Shown piece after piece: positions 33,730-41,803 of a stretch of DNA of 59,142 nucleotides. Every line of letters begins with the position of its first letter. Position 1 is the first letter of the stretch. The DNA lies in contig JAGCPJ010000053.1 of the NCBI GenBank assembly GCA_017965765.1, positions 1-59,142 on the forward strand. The letters are read 5' to 3'. Under the pieces are notes generated by a model. That model was given only the letters and a program-made list of their open reading frames with translations, was not told the DNA's origin and ran no database searches. Source of the DNA: Bacteroidales bacterium (GTDB lineage: Bacteria > Bacteroidota > Bacteroidia > Bacteroidales > F082). The position numbers and the translations under genes are program-made.

Positions 33730-34689
33730 TTATAACTCTGCCACTAACGCCTCAATACCCCCTCTTGCTTCAGTGATCCCCAACTTCTTCCTAATCCCCG
33801 TCCGGCACTTGCCGACCATGGCAGGGGAGACCTTTAAGATATCTGCCACCTCCTTCACGCTGAAAGGCATCATCGAAAGGAGGCATACCTTAAACTCACT
33901 TTCTGTCAAAGAAGGTTGATGTTCTCGCAACCGTTGTACCACCTCGGGATAGACTTGATGATAGGCGTCGAAGATGGCTTCGTAGGCAGTATCGGCTTCC
34001 TTGCCGCAAACGCTGGATTTCACTTTGTTGAAGGTCTCTTGGTCGATGTCCTTCTTTTCTCCGATGAGGAAAACCTTGTAAATCATCATCGCCCGTTGGA
34101 AGAGGTTGTCGCGGTTGGTCTCGGCCAAGTTCTCGGATTCCTTCTGCAGCTCGGCCATGCTGAGTTTCATCTCGGCAAGAGTAGCCCGTTTTTGTGCGGA
34201 ACGGTAGAGGAGGAACAATACCACCCCGATAGCGGCCACCAAAGCCAAAAGGATGATGTTGAGCATCCTCCTGCGGCGCAAAAACACGCTGATCATGTTT
34301 TCGGTATGATCCAGGTCACCATGTAAAGCCGAAATGGTCGTCTGCACCTTTTCCAACAGCCTAAGATCTTGGCTTGCTTTGGCCGTGGCAATGGCCTCGT
34401 CCAAAGCCTTCATGGCGGAGTCGTAGTCGTTTTGCTGCCAATACACACAGCCGCTGTACAAGGCCGAAAGTGTCTTCATCTCAGCATCGTCAGAGAGGTC
34501 GAAGTAGCGTCTTGCCTGGAAGATGGAGGTGTCTTGCGAAATGTCTTCGCCTCGTTCAAACTTGTTTTCGATCTCCATGACCAATCGCTCCATGTTATCC
34601 ATGTCGGACTTCACGTTACAGGCCGCCAACAACGCAATCAGCGCGAAGGCAATCCAACATCTCGATCGGAAAAGCAATCCAAGCATCAT
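33730..34689 (-). CDS. Membrane-tethered lipoprotein regulator with C-terminal HTH
   Basis: The 319-residue protein starts with a lipoprotein-like signal (LIALLAAC, Cys near residue 24). It has short TPR-like helices (ALYSGCVYWQQNDYDSAMKALDEA), a membrane helix at about 142-162, a coiled linker, and a C-terminal segment ESEFKVCLLSMMPFSVKEVADILKVSPAMVGKCRTGIRKKLGI with the layout of a LuxR/sigma-4-type helix-turn-helix. This places the sensor part in the periplasm and the HTH in the cytoplasm. It follows a TonB-type receptor gene by 79 bases and has its own -7 box, so it may regulate that receptor. A similar, larger protein is encoded at 55031-56770. Confidence 0.7.
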   Translation of the reverse strand: MMLGLLFRSRCWIAFALIALLAACNVKSDMDNMERLVMEIENKFERGEDISQDTSIFQARRYFDLSDDAEMKTLSALYSGCVYWQQNDYDSAMKALDEAIATAKASQDLRLLEKVQTTISALHGDLDHTENMISVFLRRRRMLNIILLALVAAIGVVLFLLYRSAQKRATLAEMKLSMAELQKESENLAETNRDNLFQRAMMIYKVFLIGEKKDIDQETFNKVKSSVCGKEADTAYEAIFDAYHQVYPEVVQRLREHQPSLTESEFKVCLLSMMPFSVKEVADILKVSPAMVGKCRTGIRKKLGITEARGGIEALVAEL

Positions 34690-34702
34690 GTCATTTTTAA
34701 CG

Positions 34703-34710
34703 CAAAAATA
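34703..34710 (-). promoter_or_regulatory. -7 box of the HTH lipoprotein gene
   Basis: On the minus strand TATTTTTG lies 13 bases before the ATG at 34689, just after the AACGGAAA repeat that trails the receptor gene. Confidence 0.5.
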
Positions 34711-34739
34711 GTCATTTTGTTTTTATCTTCTCAAAAACT

Positions 34740-34768
34740 TTCCGTTTCCCGTTTTCCGTTTTCCGTTC
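34740..34768 (-). repeat. AACGGAAAACGGAAA repeat directly after the receptor stop codon
   Basis: In gene direction the TAG of the receptor is followed at once by GAACGGAAAACGGAAAACGG and two degenerate units. The same sequence follows the stops of the genes ending at 48655 and 48765. Confidence 0.8.
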
Positions 34769-37000
34769 CTACTGTCCTCCTTTTTCTCCAGCCGTCTGTG
34801 CCTCTTGCTCCAACTCCACATTGCCGAAACGCAGGGTGAAACCAGCGCAAAGATAGGTGCTGTTGCTTCTGCTAGAATAGCTGCCGCTTGAGATCGGGTT
34901 GGTGTAGGTGTTGCTGTAGCGCATCAGGCCGAAGAGGTCGTAGCCGTTGACAAACACCGACAACTTGTGGTTGAAGAAATCGGTGCGCATCCCGCAATCG
35001 ATGGAATAGTTGGCCCCGACTTGGTTGAACAGACGTTGTATAGGAGAGGAATAATGGCCCGAGGCATGGATCTCCAGTCGGTTCCACAGCTTGGCCCATG
35101 CGGTCAGTTGAAGGCTGTATGACCATAACTCGTTCTTTTCCCATTGATCCAGTACCCCATAATTGGTCTCGAGATAGGAGTCATAGACATTGGCATAAAA
35201 TCGCAGGTTGAACATCCCGTTGGGGCGGTACATCATGTTGAACTCCCCTCCCACCATATAGGACCGCCCTACATTGACAGGCCTTGAAAATTGCACTACC
35301 CGGCCAAAATGCTCATGATACCCCGACTCGTTGATGGAGGTAATCTCGTTTTTCTTGCTTTTGTAATAACCCGTCAACCCCACCGACCCGAAGTCGTTCC
35401 AATATTTGGTCCAGCTGGCTTCCAAGTTTTGTGTGTAAACGGGTTCCAGATAGGGATTACCCGTGAGGTAGGTCTCGGTGTCGTAGATGTTGAAAGGACT
35501 GAGCTGTTTTGCCGTGGGGTGGTTGACCCTTCTGGAATAGCTCAACTTGAAGTTGTGCATTGAAGGGGTGCGGTAGGAGAGGTGTAGCGAGGGAGTGACG
35601 TTGAAATAATGATACGGTTGAAGATCAATAATATACGGATAATCAGGCGTATCAGGATAGACGATGCTGGTTTGATAGTAGTTCAGGTTGATGCCGGGTT
35701 GCACGGTAAAATCGCCGAAACGATGTCGTACCATGAGATAACCGCCTAGTTTTTGGTCCTTGGTGCGATAGTGGTAGCTCATGATCGGATCGTGCACGTA
35801 GGTGTTGCCAATCAAGGTGTCCACGTCGTTCCGCGTGAGGCCTGACTCCCAGCTGCCATTGAGCCCCATGCTGAATTCTCCGGTCTTCAAGTAGGGAAGG
35901 TTGTAATCGATATTGGCCGATAAAGGTACGTTCGACATGAGGTAGTCCATGCGAAAAACATCCTCTCGGGGTGCAGGCAAGGTGTAGGTGGTGTGGTCCT
36001 CCAAAGGCACGGCGTTGCGGTTCCAGTTGCCATTGGCACGTAGGGTAAGGTTGTGCCCTTCTTCGTTGAACTTGTGCTGGTAATACAAGCCCGAGTTGAG
36101 AAACAAGTAATTGGTATAGGAGTGGTTGACAAAGACATATTCGTAGGTGCCCGCCTGCTCCAGGAACTCCGTTCGTTTTCGTTCAGTGGTGCCTTCCACT
36201 GGGCCGAAGGAATCCCAGCAGTTTAACCACAACGCGAAGGTGTTCTTCTCATTGGGAGTATGGGTGACGTTCAGTGAGGCTCCTGGACTGTATGTGAAGT
36301 ATTTGTCATACCGGATGCTATGGGTCCGGCTCGTCGGGATGAATTGTCCGTTTTCATCTCTGATAAAGAGGTTCCTGTCGTTTTCCGATTTCGCTTCGCC
36401 ATGATAGAAATAGCTACTGGCGAAGGCGTTCACGGTCCAACGGTCGTTTTTCCAAACGTAGGAGGCCCATGGCATTACGTACGGTTGCGAGGAGACATTG
36501 GTTCCAAAGCACAGGAACTCATTCCGCTTGATCTTGCCGCTCATCACGATGTTGATGATGCCGTCGGCTTCGGTAGCCCATCTGGCCGAAGGGTTGGTGA
36601 TGACCTCGATGCGGTCGATGGCATTGGCGGGCAAGGTCTGGATGTAGGCTTTCAAGTTCTCTTTCGTGAGGTGTGAAGGCTGGTCGTTGATCCAGATTTC
36701 CACGTTCGAAGCACCCCTCAGGGTGATGTTGCCTTCCACATCCACACTGACACCAGGCGCATTTTGTAAGGCATCGGAAGCGACACCGTTCTGTACGGTA
36801 GGATCTTCGGACACTTGGTACAGCGTCTTTTCACCATCCACCGAAAACAATGGCCGCTCTGCAGTGATGGAGACCCCTTCTAACAATAGGGTGTCGGCAG
36901 TCATCTTCAAACTGTCCAACTTGATCTCGGGTTCTTGGGCAACAACTCTTGTTGACAGCAGCCAACAAGCCGCTAGAAAAAACAGTGATAATCTTTTCAT
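34769..37000 (-). CDS. TonB-dependent receptor-like outer-membrane beta-barrel protein
   Basis: The 743-residue protein has a signal peptide ending TRVVAQ, a plug domain at about residues 40-160 (LLEGVSITAERPLFSVDGEKTLY, then DALQNAPGVSVDVEGNITLRGASNVEIWINDQP and ADGIINIVM), and a long barrel of the OMP_b-brl_3 type. The carboxypeptidase-like N-terminal extension seen in SusC proteins is missing and there is no SusD partner, so it is not a polysaccharide-utilisation locus. A role in siderophore, peptide or metal uptake is possible; the ligand is unknown. A likely regulator gene follows. Confidence 0.88.
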   Translation of the reverse strand: MKRLSLFFLAACWLLSTRVVAQEPEIKLDSLKMTADTLLLEGVSITAERPLFSVDGEKTLYQVSEDPTVQNGVASDALQNAPGVSVDVEGNITLRGASNVEIWINDQPSHLTKENLKAYIQTLPANAIDRIEVITNPSARWATEADGIINIVMSGKIKRNEFLCFGTNVSSQPYVMPWASYVWKNDRWTVNAFASSYFYHGEAKSENDRNLFIRDENGQFIPTSRTHSIRYDKYFTYSPGASLNVTHTPNEKNTFALWLNCWDSFGPVEGTTERKRTEFLEQAGTYEYVFVNHSYTNYLFLNSGLYYQHKFNEEGHNLTLRANGNWNRNAVPLEDHTTYTLPAPREDVFRMDYLMSNVPLSANIDYNLPYLKTGEFSMGLNGSWESGLTRNDVDTLIGNTYVHDPIMSYHYRTKDQKLGGYLMVRHRFGDFTVQPGINLNYYQTSIVYPDTPDYPYIIDLQPYHYFNVTPSLHLSYRTPSMHNFKLSYSRRVNHPTAKQLSPFNIYDTETYLTGNPYLEPVYTQNLEASWTKYWNDFGSVGLTGYYKSKKNEITSINESGYHEHFGRVVQFSRPVNVGRSYMVGGEFNMMYRPNGMFNLRFYANVYDSYLETNYGVLDQWEKNELWSYSLQLTAWAKLWNRLEIHASGHYSSPIQRLFNQVGANYSIDCGMRTDFFNHKLSVFVNGYDLFGLMRYSNTYTNPISSGSYSSRSNSTYLCAGFTLRFGNVELEQEAQTAGEKGGQ

Positions 37001-37026
37001 GGCATGATAGTTTTGTTTTCATGCCA

Positions 37027-37034
37027 CAAAAGTA
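37027..37034 (-). promoter_or_regulatory. -7 box of the receptor gene
   Basis: On the minus strand TACTTTTG fits TAnnTTTG and lies 27 bases before ATG 37000. Confidence 0.55.
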
Positions 37035-37193
37035 TAAGGAAATAACCTTGTTTTTTCAAGGGTAGGGACAAGGTAGAGATGTTTTGGCTGTCAATTATTC
37101 CTAATGTCTGATAATCAGTGTGATATAAAACTACTGGTAGAGATATTGGATGGGTATTTGTTCTTTTTTTCTTATTCTAATTCAGTTTTTTAA

Positions 37194-37201
37194 TACCTTT
37201 G
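37194..37201 (+). promoter_or_regulatory. -7 box of the nitroreductase lipoprotein gene
   Basis: TACCTTTG lies 26 bases before ATG 37227, a full consensus match. The rest of the 226-base gap back to the receptor gene is AT-rich, with nothing else I can identify beyond the receptor promoter. Confidence 0.65.
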
Positions 37202-37226
37202 TAGTCGAACTATAATCTCTCGAAAA

Positions 37227-37865
37227 ATGAATAAACTATCTTTGATTTTGCTCGCTGCCGTTGCTTTGGTGATGGCTAGCTGTTGTGGCGAAAAAGCTGC
37301 TAATGAAAAAACTTGTGAAAACAAAAACGAAACTACTATGAATACTACGATGAACGATCTGCTGACGCGTCGCAGCGTACGCAGCTACACCGATGAAGTG
37401 CCTCCCGTGGAGGTGATCGAAGAAATCTGCAAAGCCGGAACATACGCCCCGACCGGCATGAACCGCCAAGCACCCATCATCATCGCCGTCACCAATCGTG
37501 AGGTGCGCGACAAGATGAGCCAACTCAATGCTGCCGTGTTCGGCATGGATAGCGATCCTTTCTATGGTGCTCCTGTGGTGCTGGTGGTGCTGGCTGATAC
37601 CACCGCTGCCATGACGTGGAAAGAGGACGGCTCCTTGGTGATGGGCAACCTGCTCAATGCCGCTCATGCCAAAGGCTTGGGCTCCTGCTGGATCCATCGT
37701 GCCAAAGAGGTCTTCGAGACCGAAGAAGGCAAAGCCATCCTGCGTGACCTTGGCATCGACGACACCAAGTACGTAGGTATCGGCAACTGCATCCTCGGCT
37801 ATACCGCTGGTGACTATCCCGAAGCCAGACCTCGTAAAGAGAATTACGTGTACTGGATCAAATAA
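37227..37865 (+). CDS. Nitroreductase-family protein carrying a lipoprotein signal
   Basis: The 212-residue protein has a clear lipoprotein signal (MNKLSLILLAAVALVMASCC, lipidated Cys at about 19) and a 25-residue Lys/Glu/Thr-rich linker. A nitroreductase domain starts at about residue 43: MNDLLTRRSVRSYTDEVPP, then AGTYAPTGMNRQAP and GLGSCWIHRAKE for FMN binding. Nitroreductases are normally cytoplasmic flavoenzymes, so anchoring in the envelope is unusual. An internal ATG near residue 39 or 43 could give a soluble form, but the consensus promoter and start context favour the full-length lipoprotein. FMN would need to be loaded outside the cytoplasm or before Tat-like export; no twin-Arg is present. 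Confidence 0.85.
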   Translation: MNKLSLILLAAVALVMASCCGEKAANEKTCENKNETTMNTTMNDLLTRRSVRSYTDEVPPVEVIEEICKAGTYAPTGMNRQAPIIIAVTNREVRDKMSQLNAAVFGMDSDPFYGAPVVLVVLADTTAAMTWKEDGSLVMGNLLNAAHAKGLGSCWIHRAKEVFETEEGKAILRDLGIDDTKYVGIGNCILGYTAGDYPEARPRKENYVYWIK

Positions 37866-37877
37866 CAACAAATTGTT

Positions 37878-37957
37878 AACGGCGAATTAAACGAATTAAA
37901 CGAATTTTCGAATTTTTTCAAAAATAAGTTCGTTTAATTCGTTTAATTCGTTTAATT
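37878..37957. repeat. AATTCGTTTAATTCG repeat forming a 29-bp inverted repeat between nitroreductase and dus
   Basis: The left arm starts AACGGCGAATTAAACGAATT at 37878 and pairs over about 29 bases with the right arm, which ends near 37964. The arms consist of 9-base GAATTAAAC units. It lies between two convergent stop codons and could end both transcripts. The right arm extends into the last codons of dus. Confidence 0.8.
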
Positions 37958-38938
37958 CGCCGTTCCTTCTTTAATTCGCCGTTCCTGAAAAACGGCGTCC
38001 ACAGCTTCTTCGTATTCCTTTAGCGCATTGATTTTCTTGATCTTGCGCCAGATGTCCTGTGGCTCGTCGAACGAGTTCATCAGATAAGACCATAGTTCCT
38101 TCATCCGTCCCAACACCTTGGGACTGCCCCCAGCGTGACGTAATCGGTCTTCGTAAAGGTCAACCACGTAGGCATAAAGCCGGTCTTTTTTGGGGCAAAC
38201 AGGTTCGCTGAATTCGTTCAATTCGCCGTTCTTTTTTATCTCCTCCGCCAAGAACGGATTCGCCAACAAACCTCGTCCCAGCATGAACTCATTCACCGGT
38301 TTGACCATTTCGCTAATACGTTCAAAACTATCCACCGAAATGATGTCACCATTATAAACCAAAGGCGCCTTGATCATCGGAATCAATTCCGCGAAACGTT
38401 TCACGTCGGCTTCACCTTTATATAATTGCTTGCCAATTCGTGGATGGATGATCAGTTCACTCAGAGGATATTGATTGAAAATATCAATAACTGGAACAAT
38501 CTCATCGGGATCGAAGTAGCCCAGTCGGCACTTAATGCTGAATTTCAAATCGATACGCTCAAAAACTGTGCTGAGCATCGCTGTGATCTTCTCGGGATAA
38601 GGCAAAAGCCCACAACCGCGTTTCTTGTTGGCCACTCTCGGGAAGGGACAGCCCATGTTCAAGTTGATCTCCTTGTAACCCAGTTCTTTGCATTGTGATG
38701 CGAAGCGCAAAATCTCCTCAGCATCGGTACTCAGGATTTGTGGTGTCAAGGTCTCCACATCATTGAAACGAGGGTCGATCTCTTCCACCTGCAGGTTCTT
38801 GGCGTGATCTTTCTGGATACCAGTAAAGAAAGGCGTGTAGAACTTGTCGATGCCGCCGAAATGTTTTTTGAAGACGTTCCGGAAGGGGGCGTCGGTGATG
38901 CCTTGAAACGGACCGAGGGATAGCAGAGAGGTTTTCAT
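37952..38938 (-). CDS. dus: tRNA-dihydrouridine synthase
   Basis: The 328-residue flavoenzyme reduces uridines in the tRNA D loop. It opens LSLGPFQGITDAPFRNVFKKHFGG, has NLNMGCPFPRVANKKRGCGLL with the catalytic Cys in the second half, KFSIKCRLGY, a conserved IIHPRIGKQLYKGEAD, and VYNGDI. Two stretches look imposed by repeats: NGELNEFSEP (coded at 38210-38231) and the C-terminus RRIKEGTAN, both encoded by the GGCGAATT repeat that also fills the gap to the next gene. Apart from these the domain is intact. Confidence 0.92.
   Translation of the reverse strand: MKTSLLSLGPFQGITDAPFRNVFKKHFGGIDKFYTPFFTGIQKDHAKNLQVEEIDPRFNDVETLTPQILSTDAEEILRFASQCKELGYKEINLNMGCPFPRVANKKRGCGLLPYPEKITAMLSTVFERIDLKFSIKCRLGYFDPDEIVPVIDIFNQYPLSELIIHPRIGKQLYKGEADVKRFAELIPMIKAPLVYNGDIISVDSFERISEMVKPVNEFMLGRGLLANPFLAEEIKKNGELNEFSEPVCPKKDRLYAYVVDLYEDRLRHAGGSPKVLGRMKELWSYLMNSFDEPQDIWRKIKKINALKEYEEAVDAVFQERRIKEGTAN
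38210..38231 (-). repeat. In-frame copy of the AATTCGCCGTTC repeat inside dus
   Basis: The sequence GAATTCGTTCAATTCGCCGT closely matches the repeat at 37930-37964 (one C for T change in the shared part) and is translated as part of NGELNEF. It keeps the dus frame open. Confidence 0.6.
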
Positions 38939-38952
38939 GGGCTGTTACATAG

Positions 38953-40563
38953 CTAGCATCCCTTACGAGATGCGCTCTTCCTATGACGTTTCAGGAAACT
39001 GACGATGGTCAATATCACCGTGGCGAGTAGCAACCCGAAGGTCATCCACATCGCGATCCGATACAGATAGTCACCGTGTTTGGTGTAAAAAGTCTTTTCT
39101 GTATTCGCTTTTAATGTGGCCTTGATGACGTCTTCTTTCCAATATTCGGTGCTTTGGACCACGTCGCCCCGTTGGTTGAAGAACCCTGATTTCCCAGTGT
39201 TTGCTGAGCGTGCCACACAACGACGGTTCTCGATGGCGCGCAATTTCGAGAATTCGAAGTGCTGCTTGTAGCCAGGCGTATCACCCCACCAGCCGTCATT
39301 GGTGATGACGAACAGCAGATCGGCACCTTTCTTGGCAAACTCGCTCACATAGCCGCCGAAAGCCGACTCGTAGCAGATGGGCACACCCACTTGGTGTCCG
39401 TCGAAACTCATGTTATGTGGGTAAGGATCGGTTTTCAGCGTACCTCGTGCAATACCGACGGTGAGGCTAAAGTGTTTCAGGAACCCCATCCATTCAGGAA
39501 TAGCCTCTACCGCTGGAGTCAGCTTCGACTTGTTGCGGTGCTGTACGTTGAGTGTGTCGATGAGCCAAGCAGTGTTATGGGCGTAGTAATAACGGTCGCT
39601 ATTACCGACTTGTCGCGCAGGGAAGTCGTCCTCCATTCCCTTGGGCACCCATTCGTAAGAAAATCCACCGATGACGAAACAACAGTTGGGGTGTCGCTCA
39701 GTGAACGTGCCGAGGATGTCGAAAGCTCTGACGTCCGTCAATCGGTCTAGCCAGATGCCCTCCTCTATGGCCGATTCGGAGCTGACAACGAATCGCGTCT
39801 CAGGGGTGACGAGTTTCTCGGCCAAGTTGACGTTGCGCTGGACTACCGCATCGTAATATTGCTTATCGAACTGCTCGTTCCAGGGGTCGCAGTTCTGTTG
39901 GATCACAATCACCTCGGTGTCGGTGCCCTTTTCTTCGTAATGGTTATAAGCGATCTTGCTCCCCACAATAGGCAGGACTAAAAGTAGGATGGTGGCTATC
40001 GAGTATAGACGTATGGCTTTCTTTTCGCGTTCCCTTTCGCAAGAGGCAAGGTTGTTGATCATGATGTTGACCAGCAAAACCCAAAGGGTGCCGCCGGCGA
40101 CACCAGTGACGGAATACCATTGCACCCAGGTCGTGGTGGTGGAGAATACATTGCCAAGACTGAGCCAAGGCCATTTGGCAGACCAGTAGTAATGCAGGAA
40201 CTCGAAGGCCATCCAATAGGGGATGAGCAGGAAATTGCCCCAATGGTCGTTGTGTAGCTTCATTTTGGTGAAATGGAAGGCCCAGAACACGATGGCCATG
40301 AACAGAGCGTTGAGGACCCAAGCAAGGATGGCTGCGGGTGTGGCATTCCAAACCCACCAGGTAGTCAACACATTCCAAATCAAAAAGGTGACGAAGGCTA
40401 GTCCGAAAACACTACCTCTTTCTCCTTTGCTGATGCGCTCTTCCACATAGAGCAGGGGAGCCAACCCGATGAAGGCCAAGGCAGCCCATCCGCGTGTGGG
40501 CCAGGCAGCCCACAGCAACAATCCGCTGATGACAGCCATCAAAAGCTTATGGTATCTTTTCAT
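38953..40563 (-). CDS. lnt: Apolipoprotein N-acyltransferase
   Basis: The 536-residue enzyme adds the third acyl chain to lipoproteins. About seven membrane helices in the first 210 residues and one near the C-terminus flank a nitrilase-fold periplasmic domain. The catalytic set is visible: Glu in VVSSESAIEEG, Lys in NKSKLTPAVEAIPEW, and Cys in VGVPICYESAFGGY. The ATG at 40563 is preferred to a TTG two codons upstream. It precedes dus by 14 bases and is probably cotranscribed with it. It serves the many lipoproteins seen in this window. Confidence 0.93.
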   Translation of the reverse strand: MKRYHKLLMAVISGLLLWAAWPTRGWAALAFIGLAPLLYVEERISKGERGSVFGLAFVTFLIWNVLTTWWVWNATPAAILAWVLNALFMAIVFWAFHFTKMKLHNDHWGNFLLIPYWMAFEFLHYYWSAKWPWLSLGNVFSTTTTWVQWYSVTGVAGGTLWVLLVNIMINNLASCEREREKKAIRLYSIATILLLVLPIVGSKIAYNHYEEKGTDTEVIVIQQNCDPWNEQFDKQYYDAVVQRNVNLAEKLVTPETRFVVSSESAIEEGIWLDRLTDVRAFDILGTFTERHPNCCFVIGGFSYEWVPKGMEDDFPARQVGNSDRYYYAHNTAWLIDTLNVQHRNKSKLTPAVEAIPEWMGFLKHFSLTVGIARGTLKTDPYPHNMSFDGHQVGVPICYESAFGGYVSEFAKKGADLLFVITNDGWWGDTPGYKQHFEFSKLRAIENRRCVARSANTGKSGFFNQRGDVVQSTEYWKEDVIKATLKANTEKTFYTKHGDYLYRIAMWMTFGLLLATVILTIVSFLKRHRKSASRKGC

Positions 40564-40577
40564 TTCCAAAATTTTGG

Positions 40578-40606
40578 CAAAAATAACGAATAGTTAACTA
40601 TCTTTG
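40578..40606. promoter_or_regulatory. Divergent promoter pair: lnt-dus (minus) and GT9 gene (plus)
   Basis: The minus-strand TATTTTTG is at 40578-40585, 15 bases before the lnt ATG. The plus-strand TATCTTTG is at 40599-40606, 18 bases before the TTG at 40625. Confidence 0.65.
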
Positions 40607-40624
40607 CCGAACAAATATTGCGTC

Positions 40625-41622
40625 TTGAAAAAAATCCTTCTCATACGCTTCAGTTCCATTGGCGACATCGTGTTGACCACCCCTGTCATTCGATGCCTTC
40701 GCCAACAGCTGCCGGATCTGGAACTTCATGTGCTGACGAAAAAAGCATATCAATCCATCTATGCGACAAATCCCTTCGTCGATAAGGTCTTCACCATCGA
40801 TGGCGATTTGCGCGAAGTCACGGCCTTGTTGCGCAAGGAGCATTATGACTTCGTTGTAGATCTTCACAAGAACTGGCGATCCCTCAAGGTGCGCTGGGCA
40901 CTTCATCGTCCCTCGGCTTCATTCCCGAAGCTTGACTTCAAGAAGTTCCTCTATACCAAACTCAAACTGGGCAAGATGCCTCCAGTACACATCGTGGACC
41001 GCTACTTCAAGGCGGTGGAGCGATTGGGGGTGAAGAACGACGGCCAAGGCTTGGATTTCTTTTTCAGCGAAGGCGATGACATGCATTACGAAGATCTCCC
41101 TGAGGCTTTTCGTGACGGCTTTGTCGCCATCGTCATCGGAGGCCAACATGCTACCAAGATCTTGCCGGTCGATAAGGTCGTGGAGGTCTGCGAGGCCTTG
41201 GATTATCCCGTCATTCTGGTGGGTGGACCGGAAGACGCCTCGCGCGGTGACCGCATCAAAGAGAAGGTGGGAAGTTATGTGGGCAACAGTTGCGGGAGGC
41301 TTACCGTCGGACAGTCGGCTTCGCTGCTCAAGCTTTCCGATGCCGTGCTCACCAACGATACGGGGATGATGCACATTGCCGCAGCCTTGCACAAACCCAT
41401 CGTCTCGGTCTGGGGCAACACCGTGCCGGAATTTGGCATGTATCCTTACCTTCCCCAAGGCATGAAACCTGCTTCAATCGTGGAGGTCAAGGCATTGCGA
41501 TGCCGCCCCTGCGACAAGTTGGGCTATGACCGTTGCCCCAAGGGCCATTTCAATTGCATGAATAGATTGGATGGGAAGCAAATCGCTGAAATAATAAAAG
41601 CCGGACTTGCGCCCGGCTTTGA

Positions 41623-41644
<22 letters not shown>
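40625..41644 (+). CDS. Glycosyltransferase family 9 (heptosyltransferase-like), TTG start
   Basis: The 339-residue protein opens LKKILLIRFSSIGDIVLTTPVIRCLRQ, the standard GT9 N-terminus, with VVDLHKNWRSLKVRW, LPVDKVVEVCEALDYPVILVGG and LTNDTGMMHIAAALHKPIVSVWG. Members add heptose or related sugars to the lipid A core. No ATG or GTG fits; the TTG at 40625 begins exactly at the family start, and a further TTG at 40604 overlaps the promoter box. The last seven codons lie in the opposing tRNA-Phe gene and the preceding codons form that tRNA's terminator, so the C-terminal tail AGLAPGFDGGTSGN is probably not functionally constrained. Confidence 0.9.
41595..41621. terminator. Intrinsic terminator of tRNA-Phe, inside the GT9 coding sequence
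   Basis: AAAGCCGG (41597-41604) and CCGGCTTT (41613-41620) form an 8-bp stem with an 8-base loop. On the minus strand it is followed by TATTATTT just after the tRNA, a good intrinsic terminator. On the plus strand it lies within GT9 codons and lacks a long T-run. Confidence 0.75.
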
Positions 41645-41698
<54 letters not shown>

Positions 41699-41803
41699 CC
41701 GTAGAATGCGACTGCAAAAATACAGCTTTTTTTGACAACAGCAACAATTTTTTATAAAAATTTCGGTTTTTTTTTGGATATTTGCACCCCGAAACAACCA
41801 ATA

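Noticed and set aside
34769-37000. A SusC-type receptor of a polysaccharide utilisation locus
   Set aside because: The carboxypeptidase-like N-terminal domain is absent and there is no SusD partner or glycoside hydrolase nearby.
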